Notes: generated by a model not told the origin, from the letters alone. A DNA stretch of 64,000 nt from Roseomonas aerilata DSM 19363 (GCF_000711725.1 NZ_JONP01000003.1:62001-126000), one strand, 5' to 3'. Shown: positions 42,498-51,493, counted from the first letter of the stretch. Numbers and translations are program-made.

Positions 42498-43475
42498 ATG
42501 TCCGACGCACCCGCCGAGGGGGAGCTGTTGGCGCTGCGCGTGACCCGCGCCGAGCCGGCCGCCGAAGGCATCCACCTCTTTGAATTGCGTGATCCCGCGG
42601 GCGCGCCGCTGCCGCCCTTCACTCCCGGCGCGCATCTCTCGGTGCGCGTGCCCGGCGGGGCCATGCGCAACTACTCCCTCTGCAACGACCCGCACGAGCG
42701 CGACCGCTATGTCATCGCCGTGAAGCGGGACGAGCGTGGGCGTGGCGGCTCGGTCGCACTGGTGGACGGGGTGGCGGCGGGCGATACGCTGGATGTCTCG
42801 GCGCCGCGCAACCTGTTCGAGCTGGACACGCGCGCGCCCGGCTACATCTTTGTCGCCGGCGGGATCGGCATCACGCCGATCCTCGCGATGATCCGGTACC
42901 TCAAGGCCACCGGCGGAAAGCCCTTCCGCCTCTTCTATCTCACGCGGCACACCGCCGGCACCGCCTTCCACGGAGAGGTCTCGGACCCCGCCTTCGCCGG
43001 CAGCAACGCCGTGGTGATTCACCACGACGAAGGCGATCCCGAGAACGCCTACGACCTCTGGCCGGTCTTCGAGGAGCCGACCAAGGAGCACATCTACTGC
43101 TGCGGTCCGCGGCCGCTGATGGACGCCGTGCGCGACATGACCGGGCACTGGCCGGAGAACAGCGTGCACTTCGAGGATTTCGGCTCCGACCTTGTCCGTC
43201 CAAGGGATGACGACAAGCCGTTCACCGTTCAGGTCGGGCGGGAGGGCGCGCCGCTGGAGGTGCCGGTCGGGGCGACGATCCTCGACGTGCTGCGCCTGCA
43301 CGGCCGCAAGCTTCCCTCCTCCTGTGAGAGCGGCACCTGCGGCACCTGCCGCACCCGCTACGTCGAGGGGGAGGTGGACCACCGCGACATGGTTCTGACG
43401 CCGGCTGAGCGGAAGTCGCAGCTCATGATCTGCGTCTCCCGCGCGAAGACCGACACGCTGGTGATCGAGCTTTGA
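42498..43475 (+). CDS. Phthalate-dioxygenase-reductase-type flavin/iron-sulfur reductase
   Basis: A 325-residue class IA reductase (PDR/VanB type) that passes electrons from NADH through FMN to a plant-type 2Fe-2S cluster and on to the Rieske oxygenase. The flavin domain has RNYSLCN. The NADH domain has GGIGITPILAMI and YCCGPRPLMDAV. The C-terminal ferredoxin domain has C-x4-C-x2-C (CESGTCGTC) plus a later Cys in MICVSRA. It is the first gene of the plus-strand catabolic operon and ends in an overlap with the next gene's TTG start. Confidence 0.93.
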   Translation: MSDAPAEGELLALRVTRAEPAAEGIHLFELRDPAGAPLPPFTPGAHLSVRVPGGAMRNYSLCNDPHERDRYVIAVKRDERGRGGSVALVDGVAAGDTLDVSAPRNLFELDTRAPGYIFVAGGIGITPILAMIRYLKATGGKPFRLFYLTRHTAGTAFHGEVSDPAFAGSNAVVIHHDEGDPENAYDLWPVFEEPTKEHIYCCGPRPLMDAVRDMTGHWPENSVHFEDFGSDLVRPRDDDKPFTVQVGREGAPLEVPVGATILDVLRLHGRKLPSSCESGTCGTCRTRYVEGEVDHRDMVLTPAERKSQLMICVSRAKTDTLVIEL

Positions 43476-44665
43476 GCGGGGCGCCGCGCATCCGGCTGGG
43501 GGTGGCAGGGCTCGGCCGCGCCTTCATGCTCATGCTGCCGACGCTGGCGCGCGACACGCGGGTCGAGATGGTGGCCGCCGCCGACCCGCGCCCCGAGGCC
43601 CGAGCCCGCTTCGCCGACGACTTCGGCGCGCGGGTGTATGACAGTGTCGAGGCGCTCTGCGCCGATCCCGACCTCGACGCGGTCTATATCGCGAGCCCCC
43701 ATGGGTTCCACGTCGCCCATGTCCGAGCCGCCGCCGCCGCCGGCAAACACGTGCTGGTCGAGAAGCCGATGGCGCTGACGATCGAGGACTGCCAGGCGAT
43801 GATCGCAGCCGCGCGGGAGGGGGGCGTGCACCTGCTCGTCGGGCACAGCCACTCCTTCGACGCGCCCTATCTCCGCGCGCGGGAGATGATCCGGGCCGGG
43901 GATTTCGGCGCGGTGCGGATGATCACGGCGATGAACTTCACCGACTACCTCTACCGCCCGCGCCGGCCGGAGGAGCTGGACACCTCCCAGGGCGGCGGCG
44001 CCATCTTCTCCCAGGCGCCGCACCAGGTGGAGGTGGTGCGGCTGCTGGCCGGCCGCCCCGCCCGTTCCATCCGCGCGGTGGCGACGGTGTGGGACCGCGC
44101 GCGCGGGACCGAGGGCGCCTACAACGCGCTGCTCGACTTCGGCGAAGGCCTATCCGCCACGCTCACCTATAACGGCCACGGCCACTTTGATACCGACGAG
44201 TTCCAGGACTGGATCGGCGAGATGGGCACGCCGCGCGACGCCGCGGCCTACGGCACCGCCCGCGCCGCGCTGCGCGCTGTCTCCTCGCCCGAGGAGGAGG
44301 CGGCGCTGAAGGAGCGCCGCGCCTATGGGCGGGGCAGCGGGGCGGCCGAAGCCCGCAGCACGCCGGCCCCGCCCGCCTACAACCACTTCGGCCTTGTCAT
44401 CGCTTCCTGCGAGCGCGCGGATCTGCGGCCGACGCCGCGTGGGATTGCGATCTATGCCGACGACGAGCGCCGCTTCGAGCCGCTGCCGCCGCCGGACGTG
44501 CCGCGAGCGGAGGTAATCGACGAGCTCCACGCGGCCATTTTCCAGGCCGTGCCACCCCTGCACGACGGCGCCTGGGGCCTGGCCACGGCCGAGATCTGCC
44601 TCTCCCTTCTCGTGTCCGCGCGGACGGGAAGGGAGGTGGCGCTCCGGCACCAGGGCACGCCATGA
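43472..44665 (+). CDS. Gfo/Idh/MocA dehydrogenase, Pht4 (cis-dihydrodiol dehydrogenase)-like
   Basis: A 397-residue NAD(P)-dependent oxidoreductase. The Rossmann motif is GVAGLGRAF near residue 10, and the family signature is VEKPMALT near 98. The second domain has SHSFDAPYLRAREM and GGGAIFSQAPHQVEVVRLL, close to 4,5-dihydrodiol phthalate dehydrogenase (Pht4) rather than sugar dehydrogenases. In this setting it should re-aromatise the cis-dihydrodiol made by the Rieske oxygenase. The TTG start (43472) overlaps the reductase TGA. The chain is complete. Confidence 0.88.
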   Translation: MSGAPRIRLGVAGLGRAFMLMLPTLARDTRVEMVAAADPRPEARARFADDFGARVYDSVEALCADPDLDAVYIASPHGFHVAHVRAAAAAGKHVLVEKPMALTIEDCQAMIAAAREGGVHLLVGHSHSFDAPYLRAREMIRAGDFGAVRMITAMNFTDYLYRPRRPEELDTSQGGGAIFSQAPHQVEVVRLLAGRPARSIRAVATVWDRARGTEGAYNALLDFGEGLSATLTYNGHGHFDTDEFQDWIGEMGTPRDAAAYGTARAALRAVSSPEEEAALKERRAYGRGSGAAEARSTPAPPAYNHFGLVIASCERADLRPTPRGIAIYADDERRFEPLPPPDVPRAEVIDELHAAIFQAVPPLHDGAWGLATAEICLSLLVSARTGREVALRHQGTP

Positions 44666-44694
44666 TGCCCGCAACGAATCCCGGGAGAGAAACG

Positions 44695-45669
44695 ATGTTC
44701 CCAGCAGCCCCCACGCGGCGTGCCGCCCTGGGTCTTGCCGCCGCCGCGGTCCTGGTCCCCGGTGCCCTGCGCGCGCAGACCCGTGTGGTGCGCCTGGTCG
44801 TGCCCTATGCCCCCGGCGGGACGAACGACGTGACCGCCCGGCTGATGGCGCCGCGCATGGGCGAGGCGCTGGGCCAGACCTGCGTGATCGAGAACCGCTC
44901 CGGCGCCAGCGGTGCGATCGGCGCGCAGGAGGTGGCGCGCTCGGCGCCCGATGGCACAACGCTGCTCTACTCGAACGAGGTCCACCCGATCCTGCGCCTG
45001 GTTCAGCGCGGCGTGCCCTTCGACGCGGCGGAGGACTTCACCCCCGTCACGCGCACGGTCAGCATTCCCTACGTCCTCGTGGGCGGGGCGAAGGCGGCGG
45101 GTTCCGCCGATCCGCGCGCGCTGCTCGCGGCGGTAAAGGCGAAGCCGAACGACTTCACCTTCGCCTGCTCCTCGCTCGGCTCGGTCGGGCATCTCGGCGC
45201 GGCGGCGCTCGGGCAGCGGCTGGGCGTGGAGGTCACGACGGTGATCTACCGGGGCACGGGGCCGGCCATCAACGACGTCATCTCAGGCGCCGTGCCGCTG
45301 ATGTTCGCCCCCGTCGGCGCCGTGCTGCCGATGATCCAGGGCGGGCAGCTCCGCGCCTATGCCGTCACGGCGCCCGCGCGCCTTTCCTCCATGCCGGACA
45401 CGCCGGCCATGGCGGAGGCGGGGCAGCCGGAGATGTTGTTCGAGGGCTGGTGCGGCATCTGGGGGCCCAAGGGCCTGCCGGAGGCACGGGTGGAGGCCGC
45501 CTGCGCCGCGGCGCAATCCGCGCTGCGCGACGCGGAGGTGATCCAGCGGCTCGCGGCCATCGGCTGCACCCCGATCAACGAGACCCCGGCCGAGGCCGCG
45601 CGCCAGATCGCGGCGGAGGCGGCGCGCAACGCCGCGATCATCCGCGCCGCCCGCATCCAGCCGGAGTGA
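44695..45669 (+). CDS. TctC-family solute-binding protein (Bug receptor) 1
   Basis: A 324-residue periplasmic binding protein of the tripartite tricarboxylate transporter family. The signal peptide ends at LRAQ (about residue 28). Motifs are VPYAPGGTNDVTARLM and VIENRSGASGAIGAQEVA (the carboxylate-binding loops) and GTGPAINDVISGAVPLMFAPV. The ATG at 44695 follows GGGAGAG. It lies between the dehydrogenase and the decarboxylase genes, suggesting it binds the pathway substrate. No TctA/TctB membrane genes are in the window. Confidence 0.9.
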   Translation: MFPAAPTRRAALGLAAAAVLVPGALRAQTRVVRLVVPYAPGGTNDVTARLMAPRMGEALGQTCVIENRSGASGAIGAQEVARSAPDGTTLLYSNEVHPILRLVQRGVPFDAAEDFTPVTRTVSIPYVLVGGAKAAGSADPRALLAAVKAKPNDFTFACSSLGSVGHLGAAALGQRLGVEVTTVIYRGTGPAINDVISGAVPLMFAPVGAVLPMIQGGQLRAYAVTAPARLSSMPDTPAMAEAGQPEMLFEGWCGIWGPKGLPEARVEAACAAAQSALRDAEVIQRLAAIGCTPINETPAEAARQIAAEAARNAAIIRAARIQPE

Positions 45670-45679
45670 GGAGAGGCCC

Positions 45680-45865
45680 ATGGCCCTGATCCGCATCGAG
45701 CCCGTGCGCGACGAGCGCAGCGGCAACTACTACCTCGAGATCTACAGCCCGCACGACGCGGGGGCGCCGCTCGTCACCACCCAGCCGCGCTACGCCTCGG
45801 CGGCGGCGGCGGAGAACGATCTCCTGGCCATCCTCGCCGCCGCGGCCAGCGCGCCGCGCGCCTGA
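45680..45865 (+). CDS. Small conserved-looking protein of unknown function
   Basis: A 61-residue acidic protein without signal peptide or membrane helix. It has GNYYLEIYSPHDAGAPLVTT followed by SAAAAENDLLAIL; the strand-then-helix pattern recalls one YegP/DUF1508 repeat, but the match is loose. A strong GAGGAGAG ribosome-binding site precedes the ATG, and it is ten bases after the TctC stop inside the catabolic operon, so it is very probably translated. The function is unknown; it might bind or stabilise another enzyme of the operon. Confidence 0.65.
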   Translation: MALIRIEPVRDERSGNYYLEIYSPHDAGAPLVTTQPRYASAAAAENDLLAILAAAASAPRA

Positions 45866-45927
45866 AGGGCGCTGACCGCGCTGCCGGCCGCCCTGGCCTG
45901 TGGCGATAAACTTTCAGGAGCAGAAGC

Positions 45928-46917
45928 TTGTCCGACCTCCGCCTCTCGCTGGCTATCGGCGACTACGACCGGATCCGTCCCCTCGTGGACGGCAATGTCC
46001 GCATCGACGGCGTCGATCCCGTCTTCTCCATCCTCGACCCCGAGGAGATCTTCTTCCGCGCGTTCAAGTACGCGGATTTCGACATCTGCGAGATCTCGCT
46101 CTCCTCTTACACAGTGAAGACGGCGAACGGGGACTGCCCCTATATCGCCGTGCCCGTCTTTCCCTCCCGCGCCTTCCGTCACACCTCGGTCTATATCCGC
46201 AAGGACCGTGGGATCACGAAACCCGAGGATCTGAAGGGCCGGCGCGTTGGCGTGCCGGAATACCAGCTTACCGCCAATGTTTGGGTGCGCGTGATCCTGG
46301 AGGAATACGGCGTGCGGCCGGAGGACATCACCTGGGTGCGCGGCGGCTACGAGCATCCTGGGCGAGAGGAGAAGATCGCCCTCAACCTGCCCGCGAACGT
46401 GCGGCTGGAGAGCCTGCCGGCCGGGGCCACCATCTCCTCCGCGCTGGCGGACGGCACGATCGACGCGGTGATCGGCCCGCGCGCGCCCTCCTGCTTCGAC
46501 CGTGGGCACCCGCAGGTCGGGCGGCTCTGGGCCGATCCGGTGGCCGCCGCCTCCGAGTGGTACGGCAAGCACAAGATCTTCCCGATCATGCACGTGCTGG
46601 GCATCCGCAAGGACGTGGCCGAGCGGCACCGCTACCTGCCGGGCGCGCTGGTGAAGGCCTTCGAGGAGGCGAAGTCCTTCGCCCTCGCGCGGCTCTCCAA
46701 CACGGCCGCGACGAAGGTCACGCTGCCCTTCGTGGAGGAGCGGCTGCAGCACGCGCGCCAGCTGATGGGCGATGACTTCTGGTCCTACGGGCTGGAGGCG
46801 AACCGCGAAGGCTTGGACGTCTTCCTCGAGGCGCATCACGCCCAGGGGCTCTCCTCCCGCCGGCTGAAGCCGGAGGAGCTGTTCCACCCCGCCTCGCTCG
46901 AATCCTTCCGCCTCTAG
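45928..46917 (+). CDS. Pht5-like 4,5-dihydroxyphthalate decarboxylase / PBP2-fold protein
   Basis: A 329-residue cytoplasmic protein with a type-2 periplasmic-binding-protein fold but no signal peptide. It matches the Pht5 group: RLSLAIGDYDRIRPLVDG at the start, EEIFFRAFKYADFDICEISLSS, PVFPSRAFRHTSVYIRKD and RRVGVPEYQLTANVW. Pht5 decarboxylates 4,5-dihydroxyphthalate to protocatechuate. The TTG start at 45928 is preceded by CAGGAG. A related gene starts at 63449. Automatic annotation often calls these ABC substrate-binding proteins; the absence of a signal peptide and the operon argue for an enzyme. Confidence 0.85.
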   Translation: MSDLRLSLAIGDYDRIRPLVDGNVRIDGVDPVFSILDPEEIFFRAFKYADFDICEISLSSYTVKTANGDCPYIAVPVFPSRAFRHTSVYIRKDRGITKPEDLKGRRVGVPEYQLTANVWVRVILEEYGVRPEDITWVRGGYEHPGREEKIALNLPANVRLESLPAGATISSALADGTIDAVIGPRAPSCFDRGHPQVGRLWADPVAAASEWYGKHKIFPIMHVLGIRKDVAERHRYLPGALVKAFEEAKSFALARLSNTAATKVTLPFVEERLQHARQLMGDDFWSYGLEANREGLDVFLEAHHAQGLSSRRLKPEELFHPASLESFRL

Positions 46918-46936
46918 CAGCACAGGAGACGACGCC

Positions 46937-48124
46937 ATGACCGCCTTCCAGAACCGGGTCGAGGACATCATGGCGTCCTCCACCCGACGGGGCCTGCCCC
47001 GGAAGATCCAGCACCCGGTGGCGGATACCGCTTCGTACATGCGGGGGGTGGACAACTTCTGCCGGGTGATGGCGATCCGGCCGGGCGACCACGTGGTGAT
47101 GCTGACGGACCCGCTGCTCGACCCGCGCGTGGTGCAGGCCGTGCAGGGCCTGGCGCGCGGGCGGGGCGCGACCTTCATCTCCTACATGGGGGATTCCACG
47201 CGCTACGTGACCGTGCCGGAGGAGGCGAAGCCGCTGCTGGAGCGCGCGACCTTCGTCGTCTCCACCTGGTTCGCCTCAGTGCTCGATCCCTACTGCATCG
47301 GGCTGCGGCGCAATAAGGGCCAGCGCTGGGTGAAGATCACCTTCTTCCGCGACCTGGACCTGCTGCACACGCCCCAGGCGGGGTTCCCCGTCGAACTCCT
47401 GGGCGAGATCATCCGCGCAACAGGCCGCATGTTCCCCGAGGCCGGCGACTTCACGCTGCGCATCACCGACCCGCGCGGCACCGATTTCCGCGTGCCTTTC
47501 AGCGAGGCGATGCTGAAGAAGATGCGCGCGCACAACCGCTGGCGCGGGCAGAACGTGGCGGACCAGGACGGCTGCTACGTCCACTACCTGCCGACCCACG
47601 GGCCGAACCTGTTCGAGCCGAACATGGTGGGGCTGCAGCCGGACGAGAAAATCGGCGTGACCGGCACGATCTGGCCGCAATGGGCCGTGGGCTTCGACGA
47701 GCCCTTCAAGGAACCGCTCGGCGTCGAGTTCCGCGACGACGTGGTTCATGCGGTGCACGGCGATGGCTGGGAGGCCGACGTCATGCGCGACTACCTCATC
47801 GGCGGCACGCTGGAGGAGGTGGGCTGCGGCCACAACCCGAAGGCGCCGCGCTTCGATATTTATCCCGCCGGCCCCAATTCCCCGGGCGCGCTGCATTTCG
47901 GCATCAACGCGCTCAAGCCCTCTGAATACCTCCGACGCGTGATGCCGAACTGGGAGGAGCCGCATATCCACATGGACCTCGTCACCTTCGACGCTACCGT
48001 GATGGCGGGCAATCGCACGATGGTGGAGGACGGCTATCTTCTCTCGCTGCGCGATCCCGCCGTGCGGGCGCTGGCGGAGACCTACGGGGATCCGGTGGAG
48101 CTGCTCGAAGCCTATCCGGTCTAG
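46937..48124 (+). CDS. NicX/M29-family metalloprotein, putative ring-cleaving dioxygenase
   Basis: A 395-residue protein of the M29 aminopeptidase-like family, which also contains the Fe(II) 2,5-dihydroxypyridine dioxygenase NicX. Two metal-site blocks are visible: GCGHNPKAPRF with His299, and PHIHMDLV with His345 and Asp347. As I recall it, NicX binds iron with His265, His318 and Asp320, the same H … H-x-D order. The N-terminal region DHVVMLTDPLLDPRVVQA fits the fold. Because it follows a decarboxylase in an aromatic operon, ring opening is favoured over peptidase action. Substrate (catecholic or pyridine ring) is unproven. It starts 19 bp after the decarboxylase stop. Confidence 0.75.
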   Translation: MTAFQNRVEDIMASSTRRGLPRKIQHPVADTASYMRGVDNFCRVMAIRPGDHVVMLTDPLLDPRVVQAVQGLARGRGATFISYMGDSTRYVTVPEEAKPLLERATFVVSTWFASVLDPYCIGLRRNKGQRWVKITFFRDLDLLHTPQAGFPVELLGEIIRATGRMFPEAGDFTLRITDPRGTDFRVPFSEAMLKKMRAHNRWRGQNVADQDGCYVHYLPTHGPNLFEPNMVGLQPDEKIGVTGTIWPQWAVGFDEPFKEPLGVEFRDDVVHAVHGDGWEADVMRDYLIGGTLEEVGCGHNPKAPRFDIYPAGPNSPGALHFGINALKPSEYLRRVMPNWEEPHIHMDLVTFDATVMAGNRTMVEDGYLLSLRDPAVRALAETYGDPVELLEAYPV

Positions 48125-48146
48125 CGCCGGCAAGAAGGAGAAAGAG

Positions 48147-49115
48147 ATGGAAGCGTCCCGCCGCATCCTCCTCGGCGGCGCGGCAGCCCTGCTCGCCGCA
48201 CCCGCACTCGCGCAGTCATACCCCGACCGGCCGATCCGCCTCATCGTGCCCTTCCCGCCCGGCGGCGGGGGAGACACGCTGGCCCGCCTCTCCTCGCTCG
48301 CGGCGCAGCCCAACCTGCCGCAACCGGTTGTCATCGAGAACCGTGCCGGCGCGGGCGGCAATATCGGCGCCGAGGCGGCGGCGCGCTCGCCGGCCGATGG
48401 CTACACGCTGTTCTACGGCACCAACGGCACGCACGGGATCAACGAGGCGCTCTACCCGCGCCTGCCCTTCCGGCCGGACGCGGACTTCATCCCTGTCGCC
48501 GCCCTCACGCGCATCGCCCTCGTCGTGGTGGTGCGCAAGGACCTGCCGGTAGAGACGCTGCCGGAGCTGATCGCCTACCTGAAGGCCAATCCGGGCAAGC
48601 TGAGCTACGGCTCGGCCGGGAACGGCACGACGGGCCACATCGCCGCCGAGATGTTCCGCGCGGCGGCGGGCGTGGACATCCTCCATGTTCCCTATCGCGG
48701 CAACGCGGCCGCCATGACGGACCTCGCGGGCGGGCGCGTGGACCTCGGCATCGACCTCATCCCCGCCGCGGCGCCGGTGATGGAGGGCAACGCCGTGCGT
48801 GCCCTGGCCGTGACGAGCGCCGAAGCCCTGCCGAGCCACCCCCGCCTGCCGACCGTCGCCTCCGTCCTGCCGGGCTTCGAGGTGGCGGCCTGGGACGGCA
48901 TCTTCGCGCCCACCGGCACCCCGGCGGCGGCCGTGACCGCCATCAATGCCGCCTACCGCCGGGGCCTGCGAGATCCCGAGACGGTCGCGCGCCTCCGCGC
49001 CCGGGGGGCGGAGGTGGTGCCGCTGGACAGCCCCGCGGAGTTCGCGACCTTCGTGGCGGCGGAACGCGGGAAATGGGCGGCGGCGGTGAAGGCAAGCGGC
49101 GCGCGCATGGACTGA
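48147..49115 (+). CDS. TctC-family solute-binding protein 2
   Basis: A 322-residue periplasmic receptor with signal peptide to about residue 23 (APALAQ). Motifs are PIRLIVPFPPGGGGDTLARL, VIENRAGAGGNIGAEAAA, SYGSAGNGTTGHIAAEMF and HVPYRGNAAAMTDLAGG. It follows the NicX-like gene by 22 bp with AAGGAGAAAG as ribosome-binding site, so it is the last gene of the catabolic operon. A hairpin downstream may end the transcript. The pair of TctC proteins in one operon could bind different pathway substrates. Confidence 0.9.
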   Translation: MEASRRILLGGAAALLAAPALAQSYPDRPIRLIVPFPPGGGGDTLARLSSLAAQPNLPQPVVIENRAGAGGNIGAEAAARSPADGYTLFYGTNGTHGINEALYPRLPFRPDADFIPVAALTRIALVVVVRKDLPVETLPELIAYLKANPGKLSYGSAGNGTTGHIAAEMFRAAAGVDILHVPYRGNAAAMTDLAGGRVDLGIDLIPAAAPVMEGNAVRALAVTSAEALPSHPRLPTVASVLPGFEVAAWDGIFAPTGTPAAAVTAINAAYRRGLRDPETVARLRARGAEVVPLDSPAEFATFVAAERGKWAAAVKASGARMD

Positions 49116-49141
49116 CCGGCGTCGTGGGCGCCAGGGCCGGA

Positions 49142-49159
49142 GCGGGGGGGAGCCCCCGC
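49142..49159 (+). terminator. GC-rich hairpin after the catabolic operon
   Basis: GCGGGGG and CCCCCGC arms around GGAG, 27 bases after the TctC stop, nested inside GGCCGG/CCGGCC outer arms. No T-run. Confidence 0.4.
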
Positions 49160-49278
49160 CCGGGACTTGCCGGCCGGGATCGGCACCACTGCCTCCGCAG
49201 GTACCCCTGGCCCCGCTTTGCACTTCCCAAAGCCGGGCGGCCGTTCTGCAATGCAGCAAACCGCCGGACGAGCCCGCC

Positions 49279-50700
49279 ATGACCCATCCCAGCCTCGCGC
49301 CCTTCCTGGCCGCCATCGGCGACGTGCCCGTCACGACGGACCCGGTCCTCGTCCGCCAGCGCTCGCGCGACATGAGCAGCGCCTTCAGCCCGATCCTGAA
49401 GCGGGAGGCGCGGGACCGGAGCGCGGACGCCATCCTCAACCCCCGCACGCGGGAGGAGGTGGTCCGCATCGCCGCCGCCGCCGCACGCACGCGGATGCCG
49501 CTGATCGCGCGGGGCGGCGGCTCGGCGAATTTCGGCCAGGGCATTCCCCTGCAAGGTGGGGCGGTGCTGGACCTGACGGCGCTGGACCGGGTGCTCTGGA
49601 CGCGGGACGGCAAGGTGAGGGCCGAATGCGGGGCGCGGATGATCGACATCGACGCCGTGACGCGGCCGACGGGCTGGGAACTGCGGATGCACCCCTCCAC
49701 CCGGCGGGCCGGCACCATCGGCGGCTATATAGGCGGCGGCCATGCGGGGGTGGGGAGCTGCGCCTACGGCATCCTGCGCGACGCCGGCAACATCCTCGGG
49801 TTGCAGGTGCTGAGCGTGGAGGAGGAGCCGCGGGTCGTGGAGCTTCGCGGGGCGGACGTGAACCTGCCGCACCACGCCTATGGCGCCAACGGGATCATCC
49901 TGGAGGTAGAGATGCCGCTGGCACCCGCCTGGCCCTGGACGGAGGCGGTGACGCTCTTTCCTGACTTCATGCAGGCCGTGCGCTTCGCCCACGCGCTGAC
50001 TGTTTCGGACGGGATCGTGAAGAAGCTCGTCTCCGTTCAGCAATGGCCGATCGCGCGCATGATCCCCCCGCTCGCGGCCGTGGGGCGGGAGGGGGAGCAC
50101 ATGGTGCTCTCCATGGTCGCGGCGCCCTTCGTCGAGAGCCTGGAGGTTCTGGCGCGCGATTTCGGCGGCACCGTCGCCTCGCTCGCCGCGGAGGGGGAGG
50201 GACCCTATGGCGCACCGGTCTATGAGTTCTCCTGGGGGCACACGCGGCTGCACATCAACAAGACCGACCGGCGGCAGGTGAGCCTTGTCGGCCTCTACCG
50301 CGACCCGGGGCTGGTGGAGATGATCGGCCGCTCGGCGGAGCGCTTCCGCGACCTCGGGCCGATGCACCTGGAGGCCAAGCGGATCGACGGGGCGGTCGCC
50401 TTCCAGGGCGCGCCGATCTTTCCCTATGCGGACGACGCGCAGTTGGCGGCGGTGAACGAGGGGATGCAGGCGGACGGCGCCATCGCCGCCAACAACCACA
50501 CCTTCCTCGTGCGGGAGGGCGGCATGAAGCCGGTGGACGGGATCGAGATTGCCTTCAAGCGCAGCATGGACCCCTATGACCTGCTGAACCCCGGCAAGCT
50601 CGCGATCGACGAGGCTTCGGTCTCGGCCAGCGCCGGGGCCGGCTTCGCGACCAAGGGGTGGTGGAAGGATCGCGGCCCGGCTAAGGGCGAGGCCGCATGA
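49279..50700 (+). CDS. FAD-linked oxidoreductase (VAO/PCMH family)
   Basis: A 473-residue flavoprotein of the vanillyl-alcohol-oxidase type. The FAD-binding domain covers about residues 50–215 (MPLIARGGGSANFGQG, AGTIGGYIGGGHAGVG). The C-terminal substrate domain ends with MDPYDLLNPGKLA, typical of GlcD/glycolate-oxidase-like proteins. It probably oxidises a hydroxy acid. It is separated from the catabolic operon by a hairpin and from the ABC genes by 16 bp, so it may be part of a separate flavoprotein–importer operon. Substrate unknown. Confidence 0.87.
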   Translation: MTHPSLAPFLAAIGDVPVTTDPVLVRQRSRDMSSAFSPILKREARDRSADAILNPRTREEVVRIAAAAARTRMPLIARGGGSANFGQGIPLQGGAVLDLTALDRVLWTRDGKVRAECGARMIDIDAVTRPTGWELRMHPSTRRAGTIGGYIGGGHAGVGSCAYGILRDAGNILGLQVLSVEEEPRVVELRGADVNLPHHAYGANGIILEVEMPLAPAWPWTEAVTLFPDFMQAVRFAHALTVSDGIVKKLVSVQQWPIARMIPPLAAVGREGEHMVLSMVAAPFVESLEVLARDFGGTVASLAAEGEGPYGAPVYEFSWGHTRLHINKTDRRQVSLVGLYRDPGLVEMIGRSAERFRDLGPMHLEAKRIDGAVAFQGAPIFPYADDAQLAAVNEGMQADGAIAANNHTFLVREGGMKPVDGIEIAFKRSMDPYDLLNPGKLAIDEASVSASAGAGFATKGWWKDRGPAKGEAA

Positions 50701-50716
50701 TCCCGACCACCCCCGC

Positions 50717-51493
50717 ATGAGTGCGGCCCTCGACAGGGGCGCGACGCCCGCCGCGCTGCTCGCGCTGCGCGGCGTCGGCAAGCGCTACGCGAACGGCACC
50801 GTGGCGGTGGCGGGGGTGGACCTCGAGATCGAGGCGGGCGGCTTCGTCAGCCTTCTCGGTCCCTCCGGCTGCGGCAAGAGCACCTTGCTGCGGATGATCG
50901 CGGGCCTCGATCCGCCGACCGCCGGGGGGATCGCCTGGCGCGGCGGCACGCGGCCGAGCCTCGGCTTCGTCTTCCAGGACCCGACGCTGATGCCGTGGCG
51001 CAGCGCGCTCGACAACGTGGCGCTGCCGCTCCGCCTCGCGCATGTGCCGAAGGCGGAGCGCCACCGGCGGGCGCGGGAGATGCTCTCGCTCGTGGGCCTG
51101 GCCGATGCCGCCGGCAGTTACCCGCGGGAGCTTTCGGGGGGCATGCGGATGCGCGTGTCCATCGCGCGCGCCCTGGTGACGGAACCCGAGGTGCTGCTGC
51201 TGGACGAGCCCTTCGCGGCGCTGGACGAGATCACGCGCTTCCGCCTCAACAACGACCTGCTGCGCCTATGGGAAGCGCGGCGCTTCACGGCCGTCTTTGT
51301 TACGCATTCGGTGTTCGAATCCGTCTATCTCTCGGAGCGTGTGGTGGTGATGGCGGCGCGGCCGGGGCGGCTGCACGCCGATATCCGGCTCGACGCGCCG
51401 GGCCATCGCAACGAAGCCTTCCGCACCTCGCCCGCCTACGCCGCGCTCTGCCGCACCGTCTCCGGCGCGTTGGAGGGGGCCATGGCGGCATGA
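50717..51493 (+). CDS. ABC transporter ATP-binding protein (nitrate/sulfonate/taurine type)
   Basis: A 258-residue ABC ATPase. Walker A is GPSGCGKST, the Q loop VFQDPTLMPW, the signature LSGGMRMRVSIARAL, Walker B VLLLDEP and the H-loop VTHSVFESVYLSERVVVM. The DPTLMPW and SVFESVYLS elements are those of SsuB/TauB/ThiZ-like importers. It overlaps the permease by 4 bp. A solute-binding protein is missing from the immediate operon. The adjacent FAD oxidoreductase could act on the imported compound. Confidence 0.93.
   Translation: MSAALDRGATPAALLALRGVGKRYANGTVAVAGVDLEIEAGGFVSLLGPSGCGKSTLLRMIAGLDPPTAGGIAWRGGTRPSLGFVFQDPTLMPWRSALDNVALPLRLAHVPKAERHRRAREMLSLVGLADAAGSYPRELSGGMRMRVSIARALVTEPEVLLLDEPFAALDEITRFRLNNDLLRLWEARRFTAVFVTHSVFESVYLSERVVVMAARPGRLHADIRLDAPGHRNEAFRTSPAYAALCRTVSGALEGAMAA

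Noticed and set aside
45928-46917. Annotation as an ABC transporter substrate-binding protein
   Set aside because: There is no signal peptide or lipobox, and the sequence blocks match Pht5-type decarboxylases within a matching operon.
46937-48124. Annotation as a leucyl aminopeptidase (M29) at face value
   Set aside because: The operon context and the H … H-x-D pattern fit the NicX branch better, so the peptidase name was not used as the main call, though it remains possible.
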